A stretch of 64,000 bases of DNA from Adineta ricciae (Eukaryota > Rotifera > Eurotatoria > Adinetida > Adinetidae). Location: the NCBI GenBank assembly GCA_905250025.1, contig CAJNOJ010000019.1, positions 372,001-436,000 of the forward strand. Reading direction: 5' to 3'. This document shows, in pieces, positions 35,942 to 47,564 of the stretch (within the stretch, counting starts at the first letter, position 1; the number at the start of each line of letters is the position of its first letter). The notes under the pieces are model-generated. The model ran no database searches and was not told the DNA's origin. It worked only from the letters and a program-made list of their open reading frames with translations. Both the position numbers and the translations under genes were made by a program.

Positions 35942-38900
35942 ATGTCAAAAAGCTATTGGCCATCATTTGCCCTTAAACTAGGTTTAGAGCAGAAGACAAC
36001 CTTACTTGAAAAGGACGATGTATTGAATAATGATGATCAACAACAACTAAGAAAACAGATTAGACGAGTGTGGGATGAATTTGGGTTTATTAAAGAATCA
36101 TCTGCTGATGGAGAATATACTGTGACAAAACGTGGCCGTCCTCTCTTTGATACGAATAGTGTTATCCATGATCGAACTATTTATTGGTTGCAAAATAAAT
36201 TCATTTCCGGTTGGCTACCAAGTTTACGGGATCAGCATACAATATATGCGAATACTGATTACTTCTCTGATATTGCCGAAGATCCTAAACTTGTAAGTTT
36301 AACCCAAAGAGTACTCAATTCCTATGCTAAGCAAGATTGGCACGGAATTTCATCTGTACTTCCTGCTGAACTATTTCAGTCATCAACTATTGCTGATCTT
36401 GGTGGTGGTGTTGGCGCTTTATTATCTGAATTATCAAAGCATTGTTCTAATCAACGATTAGTCTGTATCGATCGTCCAGAAGTTATTACTTTGGCAGAAC
36501 CTCATGAAAAAATTGTGTTTCAAAATGGAGATCTCTTTTCTGGTCCATTGCCTTCGGCTGATTTTTATCTCTTATCGCGTGTTCTGCACGACTGGCCGGA
36601 TGACCAAGTAAAACAAATTTTGAATCGTATTCCATCGAAACATTTGTGTGTCATCGAACGTGAAGTTGATGCAAATCGCAATCATCATGCTCTTCTATCT
36701 TTACATATGTTTTTATTGCACAAAGCGAGGGAAAGGACTCGACAAGAATGGGATGATCTTTTTACATCAACAGGCTGGTCCGTTCAATCGCGTACGCCGT
36801 TCTCAGATCATTTAGTTACTGTTTTAAAGAAAGATACAATCAATACTCATATGCCAACGTTCTCATTTAAATCTGCTAATAAAACTATTCGTAAAGTTGT
36901 TCTACCTGCAGCTGGACTTGGCACGCGAATGCGTCCACAAAGTGCAATCATACCTAAAGTATTTCTGCCTATTACTCAATGCAATTCAACGAGATGGAGT
37001 TGCCGTCCGGCACTCGATCTTTTGCTTGAAGAGGTATTTGCCAAAGGAACTGATATCGAACAAGTTCTACTCGTTACCGCACCTGAACAATTACATCTAT
37101 TTCAGTCTTATCTTTCATCTTATCCGCGCGATAAAGTTGATTATGTTTTACAACAATCCCCCAAAGGATTCGGTCATGCTGTTCTTCAAGCTGAATCATA
37201 TATTAATGGTGAACCATTTGTTGTGATCTTAAGTGATCATCTTTACCAATCAAACAACACCGATCAGTCATGTTTAAGACAATTACTTACTGCGTATCGA
37301 CAGAACGTTCTCGAACCATTCTGCGTTGGTCTCACAGGTGTTATGTCGTGTACCGCTGACAAGGTTTCCAACACTGGCCTATTGCAATCAGATTCTTCAG
37401 TAAAGAATAAACGCTTTTTTCGAGTCACAGATATGATAGAAAAACCTTCGATCGACATCGCAATGAATCGTTTTCAAACTCAATTAGCTTACAATTCCTT
37501 CCTGTGTCAAGCGGGAATGGATATTCTTCCACCGACAATCTTTCAGTATCTTCGGCAACATCAACAAAAGTTAGAACAAGAAACAAAATCAGCTGAACTT
37601 GGCTTACGCGAATCGATGAACACTCTTCGACAGAACGGGCAATTATATGGTTGTATATTAGATGGTCAACGGTATGATATCGGTGATCCAAAAGAATATT
37701 ATCAGACATTTCGTGCATTTGCTATTGATAAAAAGGAACAACCGTGTCAGAAATCTCCTATTTCAAACGTATGGTCAATAGTACAACGGATTCACAAAGT
37801 ACGAATGGTGTTTGCTACGTCAAACGCACCAATATATAGTGCAAGTGCTCCCGGTCGATTAGATCTCATGGGTGGCAAGTAGAAAGGAATAGAATTGTTT
37901 TTCAGAATCTCTTTATTTTACTTCAGGTTTTGCGGATTACTCAGGTTCACATGTTCTTCAATATCCTATTGCACAACGTACATATGTTTTCATTCAGCCT
38001 TCCAATACAGGTGCCATAGATCTGACTAGCATTCAAGCAGATAGTATCAATGTTGAATCAGGCGATCAGAATAAATTAACGATATGGAATCGTGAGATTC
38101 CAATGAAGTTACTTTTTGACCATCAAAATCAATCCTTACGTACACGATTAGAAACATGGTATGATCAAGGAGAAGGAACTCCCGTTTCACAGGATGAACC
38201 AATCAATTGGCCAAGTTATGTGATTGGTATTTTAGCTGAACTGATTAAGAAAAGCGACAAAACACGTATTCCAGTTGGTTTCAATATTGTTGTCGTCTCT
38301 GATGTACCATGCAATAAAGGTGTAGCCTCATCTGCAGCTCTCGAAGTTGCTGTGGCAAGTGCAGGTAAATCTCAAACAGCGGCCAATGTCGTACTGATTA
38401 TAGTAAATGTTTCGGGTAATTTTAGCAAGTACATGCCTCAATCTCGACCATTGTATGTCGAAAACTGAACTAGCTTTACTTTGTCAATATGTAGAAAATC
38501 ATATTGTCGGTAGTGCGTGTGGGTTTATGGATCAAATGGCTTGCGTTCATGCTCGTGCTGATCATCTATTATCACTTGAGTGTCAACATTTACCCAATCC
38601 ACCATTCCACAATGTAACACTACCATCCAGTATTCAATTATTCGGTATAGATTCCGGTGTGAAACGATCAACAGCTGGCTCAGCGTATCGCCGAGTACGC
38701 ACAGCTACTTTTATGGGTAAACAACTGTTAAATCTCCCAGATGATTATCATCATCTATGTCAAATGGCCCTTTCGAGATTTAATAATCAATACCGATTAC
38801 AGTTACCAGAAAAACTGATTGGCAAAGAGTTCCAGTCGTCATTGCATCTTGATTCACTAAGTAAAATAGACTCAAATGAAATTTATCCAATACGCGCTGC

Positions 38901-39294
38901 TACGGCTCATCCAATTGAAGAAAATTTTCGAGTACAACTTTTTGAACAATTACTGGCCGATCATCATGAGCCATCTTCTCAAACTCTTGCTAATCTTGGC
39001 GAATTAATGTTTCAAGCCGATGCTAGTTACCGAGCATGCGATCTGGCTAGTGATGAAACAAATTTACTTGTAGATTTGGTACGACAACGATCATCAGCGA
39101 ATATCTTATTTGGAGCTAAAATTACAGGGGGCGGCGGTGGTGGAACAGTTGTTGTACTCGCTCACAGATCATCCGAAGCACTCGAAGCTGTGCACGATGT
39201 CGCTAGACAATATGAGAATATGACTAAACGGCAAACTCGTATTTTTTCAGGATCATCCTCAGGTCTTGTCACATATCCTTCGATTGAAGTATAA
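35942..39294 (+). CDS. O-methyltransferase / sugar nucleotidyltransferase / GHMP sugar kinase fusion
   Basis: Three predicted enzymes in one chain. Exons 35942-37874, 37927-38364 and 38426-39294; 1079 codons. Residues about 1-295: O-methyltransferase with a dimerisation-like start (SYWPSFALKLGLE), AdoMet site DLGGGVGALLSEL, CIDRPEV, NGDLF and HDWPDDQVKQIL. Residues about 315-600: nucleotidyltransferase with VVLPAAGLGTRMRPQ, then PKVFLPI, GFGHAVLQAE, ILSDH and YDIGDPKEYY, as in GalU-type enzymes. Residues about 630-1079: GHMP kinase with SAPGRLDLMGGFADYSGSHV, PCNKGVASSAALEVA, GSACGFMDQMA and ITGGGGGGT, close to the L-arabinokinase/galactokinase branch. Kinase plus nucleotidyltransferase suggests sugar to sugar-1-phosphate to NDP-sugar, as in fused salvage enzymes; methylation could act on the sugar or the acceptor. 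Intron 37875-37926 begins with GC (GCAAGT); a GT alternative breaks the conserved frame. Substrate unknown. Confidence 0.85.
37875..37926 (+). other. GC-AG intron inside the GHMP kinase motif
   Basis: A 52-base intron with donor G|GCAAGT and acceptor TTCAG. Removing it restores LMGGFADYSG, the conserved first GHMP motif. The nearby GT at 37879 would shift the frame. Confidence 0.75.
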
Positions 39295-39543
39295 CGGTTG
39301 TAGTCATTTTCAATAAAAATATGTTCTAAAGTTTAAGATTTTTACTACGTTACTAGCAACAGCTCAGCATAGACGTTTACTTAAAGAATTGATTAATCAT
39401 CGGTTGACTTTTTTCTCCATGAAAAATGCATAAGTTAAAAACAAGAAAAACTGATTATTCTGCCATTAAAATACTAAAGCACTATGTATTTGCATCGCTA
39501 AATGAAGACGTGGGAAAACGCATTTTCAACGGAAAACAAGCCT

Positions 39544-41357
39544 ATGGCAACTACAGAAATAGAAGGTAATGAACAGAAGAATCTGTTTGCTGACTAATTA
39601 ATATCGAGTAAATACAGAATTTCCTGTTAGTCTGGTTCAGCGATAATCCTGACAATACAAATGATCATTGCCAAAATATAACGGTACAATTTCAAGACAT
39701 TACCAACGACATTGACATCGCCTCTAATAATGGTGAGTGCATTGAATTTATTTTAGGGAATGTTGGCAAAAGAATATTGTCGCATTGCGTCAGGATCGCT
39801 TGCTCAGTATCTGGCACCTTGCGTGCATGATGTATGTCAAATGCATGCTATTTTCGTCCTTTCTGAAAATGAAATAAGCAATGCACAGTTTATCCAGCTA
39901 TGGGTCAAGATCAAGGCTGCCTTCGCAGATATAACAACACTCCGTGAAACTCTTAGAGAATTGGTAAAACAACATGAGAAAGAAGCCAGATCAGTTGTTC
40001 AAGAAAATCATACGAAACATGAACTTTGAAGAACACAGAAAAGGCTTTATCTACTATTGTCGCACTGTTTTTGTCGACAACAAAGAGCAGCTAAAAAGGT
40101 AGAACAGTTCAAGCAAGAACACTCTTCTGACTCGTCAATATAGTGATATACCTTGGATGATTTCTTGTATCCTATGCTGAATCAAGCCTTATGAATAATG
40201 AACCAAGATATTCTTGTACAAATGGGATTCTTTATTAAAGATCTTCATGAGCAAATATAGTGAGTTCATAAAGAACAGTACATTGATAAATCTTTCAGTC
40301 GAATATCTTCTGTATACCGTGGACAAGGTTTATCAAAAGCAGATTTCGACGAAATCATGAAATCCAAAGACGAGCTGCTGTGGTTCGATTGTTTTCTATT
40401 CGCAAGTAAAGATCATCGCCATTCGTCCTGATTTGATCGGAATTCTACGTATTTATTATAAAAATTGGCTTTGCTCAATCAACAACATCATTCGCTTCCG
40501 TCCGTCATTCAGAGTATAAGATCTTTCGCCTTAATAAAATTCAATCAGTCAACGAAGCCACTCAGCTCTATAAGAAGTGGATCAATCACTTAGAGACGAC
40601 AAAGAATCAGGTCTCTCCGCATTTAGTGATTACATCCACCACGAAATAGGTTCGAACAAAAATGGATTTTTGAACCTAACGAATTTATTAACGATCGAAT
40701 ATCAACATAAAAAAAGCTGAAGAAATTGTCATGAAGTTGTTTTTACAACAGACTGGCGAGCGTCGAACACCATTCATTCGTATACTACCCGGCTTGCTCG
40801 CGATTGAGAAAGTTCAACTACAAGAAGAATTAACTTTACGGGAGACTGCATTTCTTCTCCGACAGGAAACATATCCGTTCAACCATCCTGACCTGGACAC
40901 ATCGTACAACAACATTGATATTGTGAGTGACGTCATGGATGATCGTTCACTAGCGCTCTTGTATTTACCAAGAGTGTTCACACTCAATCATTCTGATTCG
41001 GTGTTAGTATACAAAGACAGTGATTCTCTTTCTTTTTTGAAAACAGGCAATTATTTGCAAGTACCCCAAAGAACGCTCACAATTCGATATCAGCTACTTC
41101 CATCCAACCACTTTGGTTAGGCGTAGGTCGACAACGTAATAGATTTTCTACATACGATGGTAGGTGACTATTCACAAGCGCTCTCACCTTTTCAAAGAGC
41201 ACTTTTAACTCGACATCAATCATTTCCACCCAAGTATTCTGATTTGGCTAAGCGTCAAAATATAGATATGTCAAATTTACTAACCGAACGCAAGTACATT
41301 CATGAACTCGAAAGCATTCCTGCTTCTATGTGTTTGCTGGTAACTCTAAGTATCTAA
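39544..41357 (+). pseudogene. Broken ADP-ribosyltransferase/TPR gene (fossil)
   Basis: A decayed copy of the ART-domain plus tetratricopeptide-repeat family that I associate with bdelloid genomes. Parts still readable: an N-terminal region (near 39620-40030), a central segment with the ART landmark VYRGQGLSKADFDEI near 40310-40370, and C-terminal TPR-like units with ATSYNNI- and GDYSQALSPFQRALL-type text near 40880-41340. It is interrupted by many breaks and is certainly not functional as read. Similarity in the surviving parts is still clear, so the decay looks moderate in age. It lies directly downstream of the bacterial-type sugar cluster. Confidence 0.7.
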
Positions 41358-41814
41358 GAAACTAATTGCAATATGTATTTATATAACTTTATATTATCTA
41401 TAAAGCTCAAAAAGTTCGTTTAGTTGAAAACATGTTATCAACGACGGGATAACATTGCGCTATAGCTAAGATTACTGAGAAGTAGCTATTCTTATGTTCT
41501 CTATGTAAAATGGCTATCATGATTTTGTACTTTTAGTCTTATAAGGAAAACATATCTTCTACGATGAAATAAGAGATATCATTATGAAGTCGAGTATTAG
41601 AATAAAGATAACTATGCAAAACAGCACACATAAGATAACATTATAAATTGAGAAAATGTATAATTGAGAAACCCTAAAGCAGAAAAGTTCAGTATCATGA
41701 TTATTTAACACTGGTATAGTATACGCTATTCTGCAGATGTGAGATAGTCGAAGAGAAACGGAGAGAATAGGCGCAAAATGATTACAATGTCTTTTCTTCT
41801 TTTCAGTTTGTGAG
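41358..41814. other. Intergenic stretch
   Basis: About 460 AT-rich bases between the fossil gene and the TMEM26-like gene. No open frame with protein-like composition. A TTTTCAG acceptor ends at 41806, nine bases before the TMEM26-like ATG. Confidence 0.55.
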
Positions 41815-43192
41815 ATGAAAAATAAAAATAATCATCGCGTTGATGAGTTGATCATTTTCATTATACGCAATGGTTTCGCACGAATTATCATGTCTGTACT
41901 ACTTGTCGTCTGTTACGCGCGAGCAATCTGTGAAAAACAACAGTTGTGGATACTATCTAATTTGTGTTATATCGGACTTGGATATCTGATTATTGATTGG
42001 TGGATTATTCTACTGAAAATTCACGTGCATCGACGAGTAGTCGAGTATTTTTGGATCAATTCAGGAGTTGCTATATTCATCATGTGTAAGTGACATGAGG
42101 AAAAGATCACGGTAACCTATACTGGAAACATTGTTAGTTACAATGCCGCCACTGTGGTTCTTGCGATATGCATACTTCATTCAATCAGTCAAAGATGATA
42201 AATTACAAGCAAGTCAGGCTGAGATGAACTTGGAATCGTATGTTAAAACATGTTGGCATTTGAAAGAAAAGAAACAATTGCATTTAATGGAATTTCAATA
42301 TGCGCCGATCAATCAAACGTTTTCTACAATTCAAGCAATAAATAGTACATGTGATCAAGAGGAGAATATGGATTGGTGTGCTGATGGTCGGTGTTTGATG
42401 AAGCAAATGCCTGATGAGGTGTTAGAACAAGTTATCGTACTTAGTAGTATTTGCTTTCGTTGGTAAATAGGCTCATGTGTTCATCATTCGTATAGAAAAG
42501 AATTGCTGTTTCTGTGTGGCCAGGATGATTACTGGTAACTTGGGTCTTGATCAACTGATTACATATTTCATTTCGACGGCTTCCGATATTGTCGAGTAAA
42601 TATCTCTGACGATCTATTTCCAGTCACATGATGACGTTTTATTCGATAGTTTCGCGTCAACAATGGTTGGACAAAGCGAACAGCTGATTCAAAATAAAAA
42701 TAGGAATGTCATGAAAGCTATTATTGGTATATCTGTGTTCCGTACTACTCATATCAACCTGCTTTCTGTCATACTATAGCTGCTTATTTCATATCTTTGT
42801 CACAATTCAGTGTAAACTTATCTGGTAAACGAAAACATGACCATCGATATGACATTATTAAGTGGTCGAAAGCCACTATTCGTGAACGATTAGCTATCGT
42901 TATTGATTTTGTGTTCGGTACTGAACTATGGGGTATTTTAACACAAATGGCAACCGAGGATGGGCTTCTACTCTGTTTACGTATTGTTGTCGTCATCAGA
43001 TTCGATGCAAGTACATTGGAAAATCTGTTTTTCGTCATGAAGAACATACTGACAATTGCAATCTTCACATATTACGCAGCTGCGATCTCGGATTGTTATA
43101 TTCGACACCGCTATCGTTATCAACGATATTTTAAAAAACAACAAGCAATTCTATTTCGCGATAGTCTCAGCATAGAACCGATCACGAGATAA
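41815..43192 (+). CDS. TMEM26: TMEM26-like multi-pass membrane protein
   Basis: Homologue of vertebrate TMEM26, a multi-pass membrane protein without known biochemical activity. Exons 41815-42085, 42138-42458, 42496-42595, 42650-42726 and 42780-43192; 393 codons. About eight hydrophobic segments. Landmarks aligned from memory with human TMEM26: the N-terminal IIRNGFARIIMSVLLV, TMPPLWFLR (human IVPSLWLLEL), DQLITYFISTASDIVE (human DQLSQLLLMFVGTAADILE), and FGTELWGILTQMATEDG followed by LRIVVVIRF and VMKNILTIAIF (human [22 protein letters not shown]). The second intron uses a weak GTTGGT donor, chosen because only that phase gives conserved text on both sides. The next gene starts 157 bases downstream on the same strand. 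Confidence 0.8.
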
Positions 43193-43349
43193 ATTATTAT
43201 GTAAACACTTCTTTCTTTTCTTTACTTTCCATATCGTGACGCGCTATTTTTTCTTTTTCTCTATTTTGTACTCGATGCATTCAACTCTCATCGTTTTACT
43301 TAAAGTATGTTAGTCATTTTCATCTTTCGTTCGCCTTCTATTGTACACT

Positions 43350-46162
43350 ATGGTTCAAAGTTAGACAAACGATTCTTTTCCTTGTAGAAGTATGATTTTC
43401 TTTGTTTTCTAAGGTCCTGTAAAAATCGGCGTTCTCGAACGAAAAGAAAGCCAAACGAATGGAACTATCACCCATAAAGAAAGTAAACCATCGCTCTCGA
43501 TATCCGAAAACCATGAACATAACGTCAAAGTTTCTCCACGTGAGAATTTCTGTTTATATTTATCGTTAACAATTGGTTCACTTGGTGCTATCTTTGGTGA
43601 TATCGGTACAAGTCCGTTGTATGTTATGCATACAATTTTTGCGGAAAATCCTAGTCCAAAACGAGAACAATGTATTGGTGCCGTGTCATTAATTTTATGG
43701 AATTTAATTATTGTTGTAACAATAAAATATTCCGGATTTATCTTAATGGCAGATAATCGTGGTGAAGGTGGAGCGTTTGCTCTCTGTGGACTATTAACTG
43801 GAGAAAATAGTCGACTACGTGCTCGTGCTAAACATATTATTAGTATTATCTCGATTTTTGCTGCTTCTTTATTGATTGGTGATGAACATTCGTTGATGAT
43901 CGTTGCAATTACTGTTTATTTTGATTTTAGGTGACGGGGCGCTAACTCCAGCTATCAGTGTGCTATCGGCAGTGGAAGGCTTAGCAACAACTTCCGTCGA
44001 ATTGCGAAAATGGGTTTTACCAATCACAGTCTTGATCATTATCGGTCTATTCGTTGTACAAATGTTTGGTTCAGGAAAAATTGGTAGACAGAGCCTCTTA
44101 TTAGATAGTTGTCTTCATTTTCATCATGATTAGGATTGATATTTGCGCCGATAATGTTTTCTTGGTTTGTTGTCCTGTGTTCTATCGGTATTTGGCGTAT
44201 TACATTCGAGCCAACGATACTTCGAGCATTCAACCCATGGGAAGCGGTTAGTTATTTAATTCGAGAAAAACGAAAAGGATTTCTTCAGCTCGGTAACGTC
44301 AATGACACATAGAATTCAGACATCTTATGTTCTCTTCTTCAGGTGGTGTTTTTTTGTCACTAACCGGTGTTGAAGCATTATATGCCGATCTAGGTACAGA
44401 AATTTCGCTTCAGATTATAAAATATATCATCGGGTCTTCTTAGGACATTTTGGTCGATGGCCAATACGAACAAGTTGGTTATGTGTTGTTCTACCATCAG
44501 TAATGTCAAACTATCTCGGTCAAGGAGCATTGTTAATGCAACACCCAGAAGCAATTTCGAATCCATTTTATAATGCTGCTCCCAAATGGGCTCGCTGGCC
44601 ATTGATCGTTCTTGCTACAATAGCAACTGGTAATCGGATCTGAACAGAAATTCATCTCTATGCCTGTTTGATTTATTCGTAGTTATTGCTTCTCAAGCAA
44701 TTATCACAGGTGTCTTCTCACTGCTAAGCCAGGCGACAGCTCTTGGTTTCTCACCACCATTACGAGTCATCCATACGAGTAAGAAAGTTATTGGACAAAT
44801 TTATGTTCCGGTAAGCAAATCGGTTCCTATGCTTATCATCTGATAAGTACAGATTCGTTTTTAAGGCTATCAATTGGGTGATTATGCTGATTACGATATC
44901 AATCACTCTATATTTTCGTACTAGTGAGCACTTAGCGCATGCCTGTAAGTGAATAATCCGACAAGACTTTCTCCGATTGTGTAAATTGTACTGTGAATCT
45001 TATTAGATGGTGTTACTGTGTGTTCTGATATGCTGATCACAACAATACTCTACATGTGTGTGATACGTTACGTCTGGAAACGTCATTGGATTCGTTCTGC
45101 TCTTTTCGGTCTATTTCTATTCATTGATGGTTTCTTTCTCTCCGCCAATGCTGTTAAATTCTTCGAAGGTGGATGGGTTGCTTTAGTGATCGCTATATTC
45201 TTTTTTATCATTGGTTTTTCATGGTACTATGGTCAAACGTTACTTCGTCAATATCTGCATAGTTATGCGCAAACAACTGCTCTCTTCCAGTTACCTACTC
45301 GTCTTGGCTTTCCAAATGTAACAAGCGCAGCGATTGTAGAAACAAGAAATGAAGAATTAGAACGATCAAAAAGTTTACCATTGGAACGCCAATCGACTGT
45401 AACTGATTCAGACAATGGACGTCGAACAATACCAATCATCAATATACTCCCACCATCGGCCACTCTAACGAACGACGAAAGGAATGAGAGTCGTTCGTCA
45501 TCAACTAGTCCGACACAGGAAAACTTATTTCGAACAAGTTTAACTGGCCATGTGACGTTTACAGTCACACCTGGCCTTGGCATTTTTCTTACCACGTCAT
45601 CAAGACATACACCGCACGTTTTTGAACGTGTTCTTGCACGTGTGCATGCCGTACGTAGACACGATAAAATCTTTCTTTGTATCCGATGCGGTTGTCTCTT
45701 GTAGCTCCCAGAAGTATCCATATTTTTAAAATTAGAATATGCTCGTATTCCGGTTGTCGACATTGGTGAACGGTTAAAAATGCAGAAGTATGGGTCGGAT
45801 CAACGATATTTTTATCATATCACCGCACGTTATGGTTATTCGGAACATAAAGTTCATCTTCTCGATATGTAAGTTAATAGAACATCTTTGTTCTTCAATG
45901 AACATGTCGTTTTCGTTTGTAAAAACCTAGTTTGGAATTATCTGCGAAGGAATATAGCATTCCTGTGCCTGAAAGTCGGAATATCACATTTTTCATTCCT
46001 GCAATTAGTATTCGAGTCGTCCGAAAGGGGTGGCGAGTTCTTCCAAGTAAACTGATCTTATGCATTTATTCATTCTTAAAAAATAGTTTTCCATTTGGTC
46101 AAAGAAATATTCACTTATCCCCGGATCATACAGTTAGTGTTGGAATGGTTGTACCATTATAA
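43350..46162 (+). CDS. KUP: KUP/HAK/KT-family potassium transporter
   Basis: Predicted K+ uptake transporter (K+/H+ symport in characterised members). Exons 43350-43359, 43414-43878, 43931-44083, 44134-44292, 44343-44393, 44444-44629, 44683-44810, 44866-44944, 45007-45650, 45705-45868 and 45931-46162; 756 codons. About twelve hydrophobic segments. Family signatures: [134 protein letters not shown] and [12 protein letters not shown]. Insert 45290-45530 codes a Ser/Thr-rich cytoplasmic segment of about 80 residues. This family is widespread in bacteria, fungi and plants and, to my knowledge, absent from most animals, so transfer is likely, followed by intron gain. The 10-base first exon (MVQ) is provisional. 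It ends 109 bases from the convergent SET gene. Confidence 0.87.
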
Positions 46163-46271
46163 TCATTCTGCTGTATCTATTGTTACTTTTTTCTTCTTTT
46201 AGTTAATTTATTTTTAAAATTTTCTAGTCTTCTTTTTTTTTCCATGGAAATACAAGTATTTGGCCGTAGTT

Positions 46272-47377
46272 TTATTCCAAATCATTCAATGCTTTTTGAA
46301 CAATCGATTTCTGACTGTCTAAATAATATTTCGTGAACATTTCCTCGTCGCTGCATAGATTCAAGTTCTCAAGGTATTCGTTCAAGAGATTTTTTAGATA
46401 TGGCTTACAATGTTCATTCACATGATCGATTGTTGATAGTGTTTGCGCACTGAGGATCTTAACCAAACGTTGTGAGTCATCCGTTAGACGACCATCGATG
46501 TTGATAGTTAATCGTGGTGGTAGATGCAATTCCTTGATAAGACGTAGTTTATCTTCCAGTAGAAGGTCGTCAGGCGACAGACTAACAGGCAATGTAACAC
46601 GATCATTGGGATTGACTGATTGGCAAAAACCATATAAATATAATAATTCTTCGTTTGATTTCGATCCGTAACAGATGGTGATCTCTTCACCTGGGTTTAG
46701 TGATCGTTCCGACCGGAGAATTAGATCATGAGTTGTATCGTCAATAAACCAACGAGCATTTGCATTGAAACTAATGAAAATCATTTATATATATGTGTAT
46801 GTAAAGATAAATTGATTTACTTATGATTGGCAAAATCAATGAATGGTACTAATGAGATTGGCTCATTATCTGGCAGATCCAATATTCGAGACCAGACCAG
46901 ATGATCAATGGCACAGAATAGTTCAAAACTAATGTGAATCTTATCAGATTGATTTAAATACCCATATTCTTGTTCGAGCTGTTGATATCGTGCTGTTAAT
47001 GCTTGGCCTAGAGTGCTATGTTCCACACAATTGAACAAATTCATTTTAGTCTTTAGTAAATCATCTGCTTCTTTATCGATGTTCAACAATTTGATCCAAG
47101 GATACCAATCGGATTCTTCTTGTTTCGTGTACTCATGTGAGAGGAATAAAACCAACGCTTGTCGTTCCGTAGCGACATCAATGGTTGGTAAATTAACGTG
47201 TTGTTTATTGACTACTAACGACCACGGAATGATCGCAAGAGCAGCGTGAGATTCAATTGTACTAGTAGCGAAAAGTCCACGTTCTTCTCTCGTATCAATT
47301 TTTATATGTTTATGAACTTGACCACCTTTCTCTCGAATCCAATCAAAGAATTTTACATAATCACTGTCGACCGACAT
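46272..47377 (-). CDS. SET-domain protein methyltransferase (SETD3/SETD4/Rubisco LSMT class)
   Basis: Predicted lysine or histidine methyltransferase of the split-SET class with a C-terminal Rubisco-LSMT substrate-binding domain. Two exons, 46821-47377 and 46272-46770, 351 codons. Visible: start FFDWIREKGGQVHKHIKI, then RGLFATSTIESHAALAIIP (SET-N), SLVPFIDFANH across the intron joined to NFNANARWF, the GEEITICYGSKSNEELLYLYGF block with the conserved CYG and downstream Tyr/Gly-Phe, and a helical C-terminal domain of about 130 residues. The split SET motifs are intact, so activity is likely. The substrate cannot be told from sequence; SETD3 modifies actin, others histones or Rubisco. It is the last gene of a minus-strand array, 187 bases downstream of the P5C dehydrogenase gene. 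Confidence 0.83.
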
Positions 47378-47564
47378 GTTTATTTCTTCATCATAGGAAA
47401 ATATACTACAAAATAAATACGGGTGCGAATCATTCGTAATAAAAAATAATCAAGTCTTTATTGAGAATCTGTGAAAAACAATGTGGTCAGATCACAAAAA
47501 AAAACCAATCAATGGAATAGTTTGAAAGTGAGATTAAATGCAAGGACAATAGAACAGATCTTTC

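Noticed and set aside
36897-37226. Plus-strand frame of 109 codons inside the fusion enzyme
   Set aside because: Different frame over the nucleotidyltransferase domain; the main frame is conserved and continuous.
45263-45763. Minus-strand frame of 166 codons
   Set aside because: It is antisense to the KUP transporter exon, whose plus-strand frame carries the conserved motifs.
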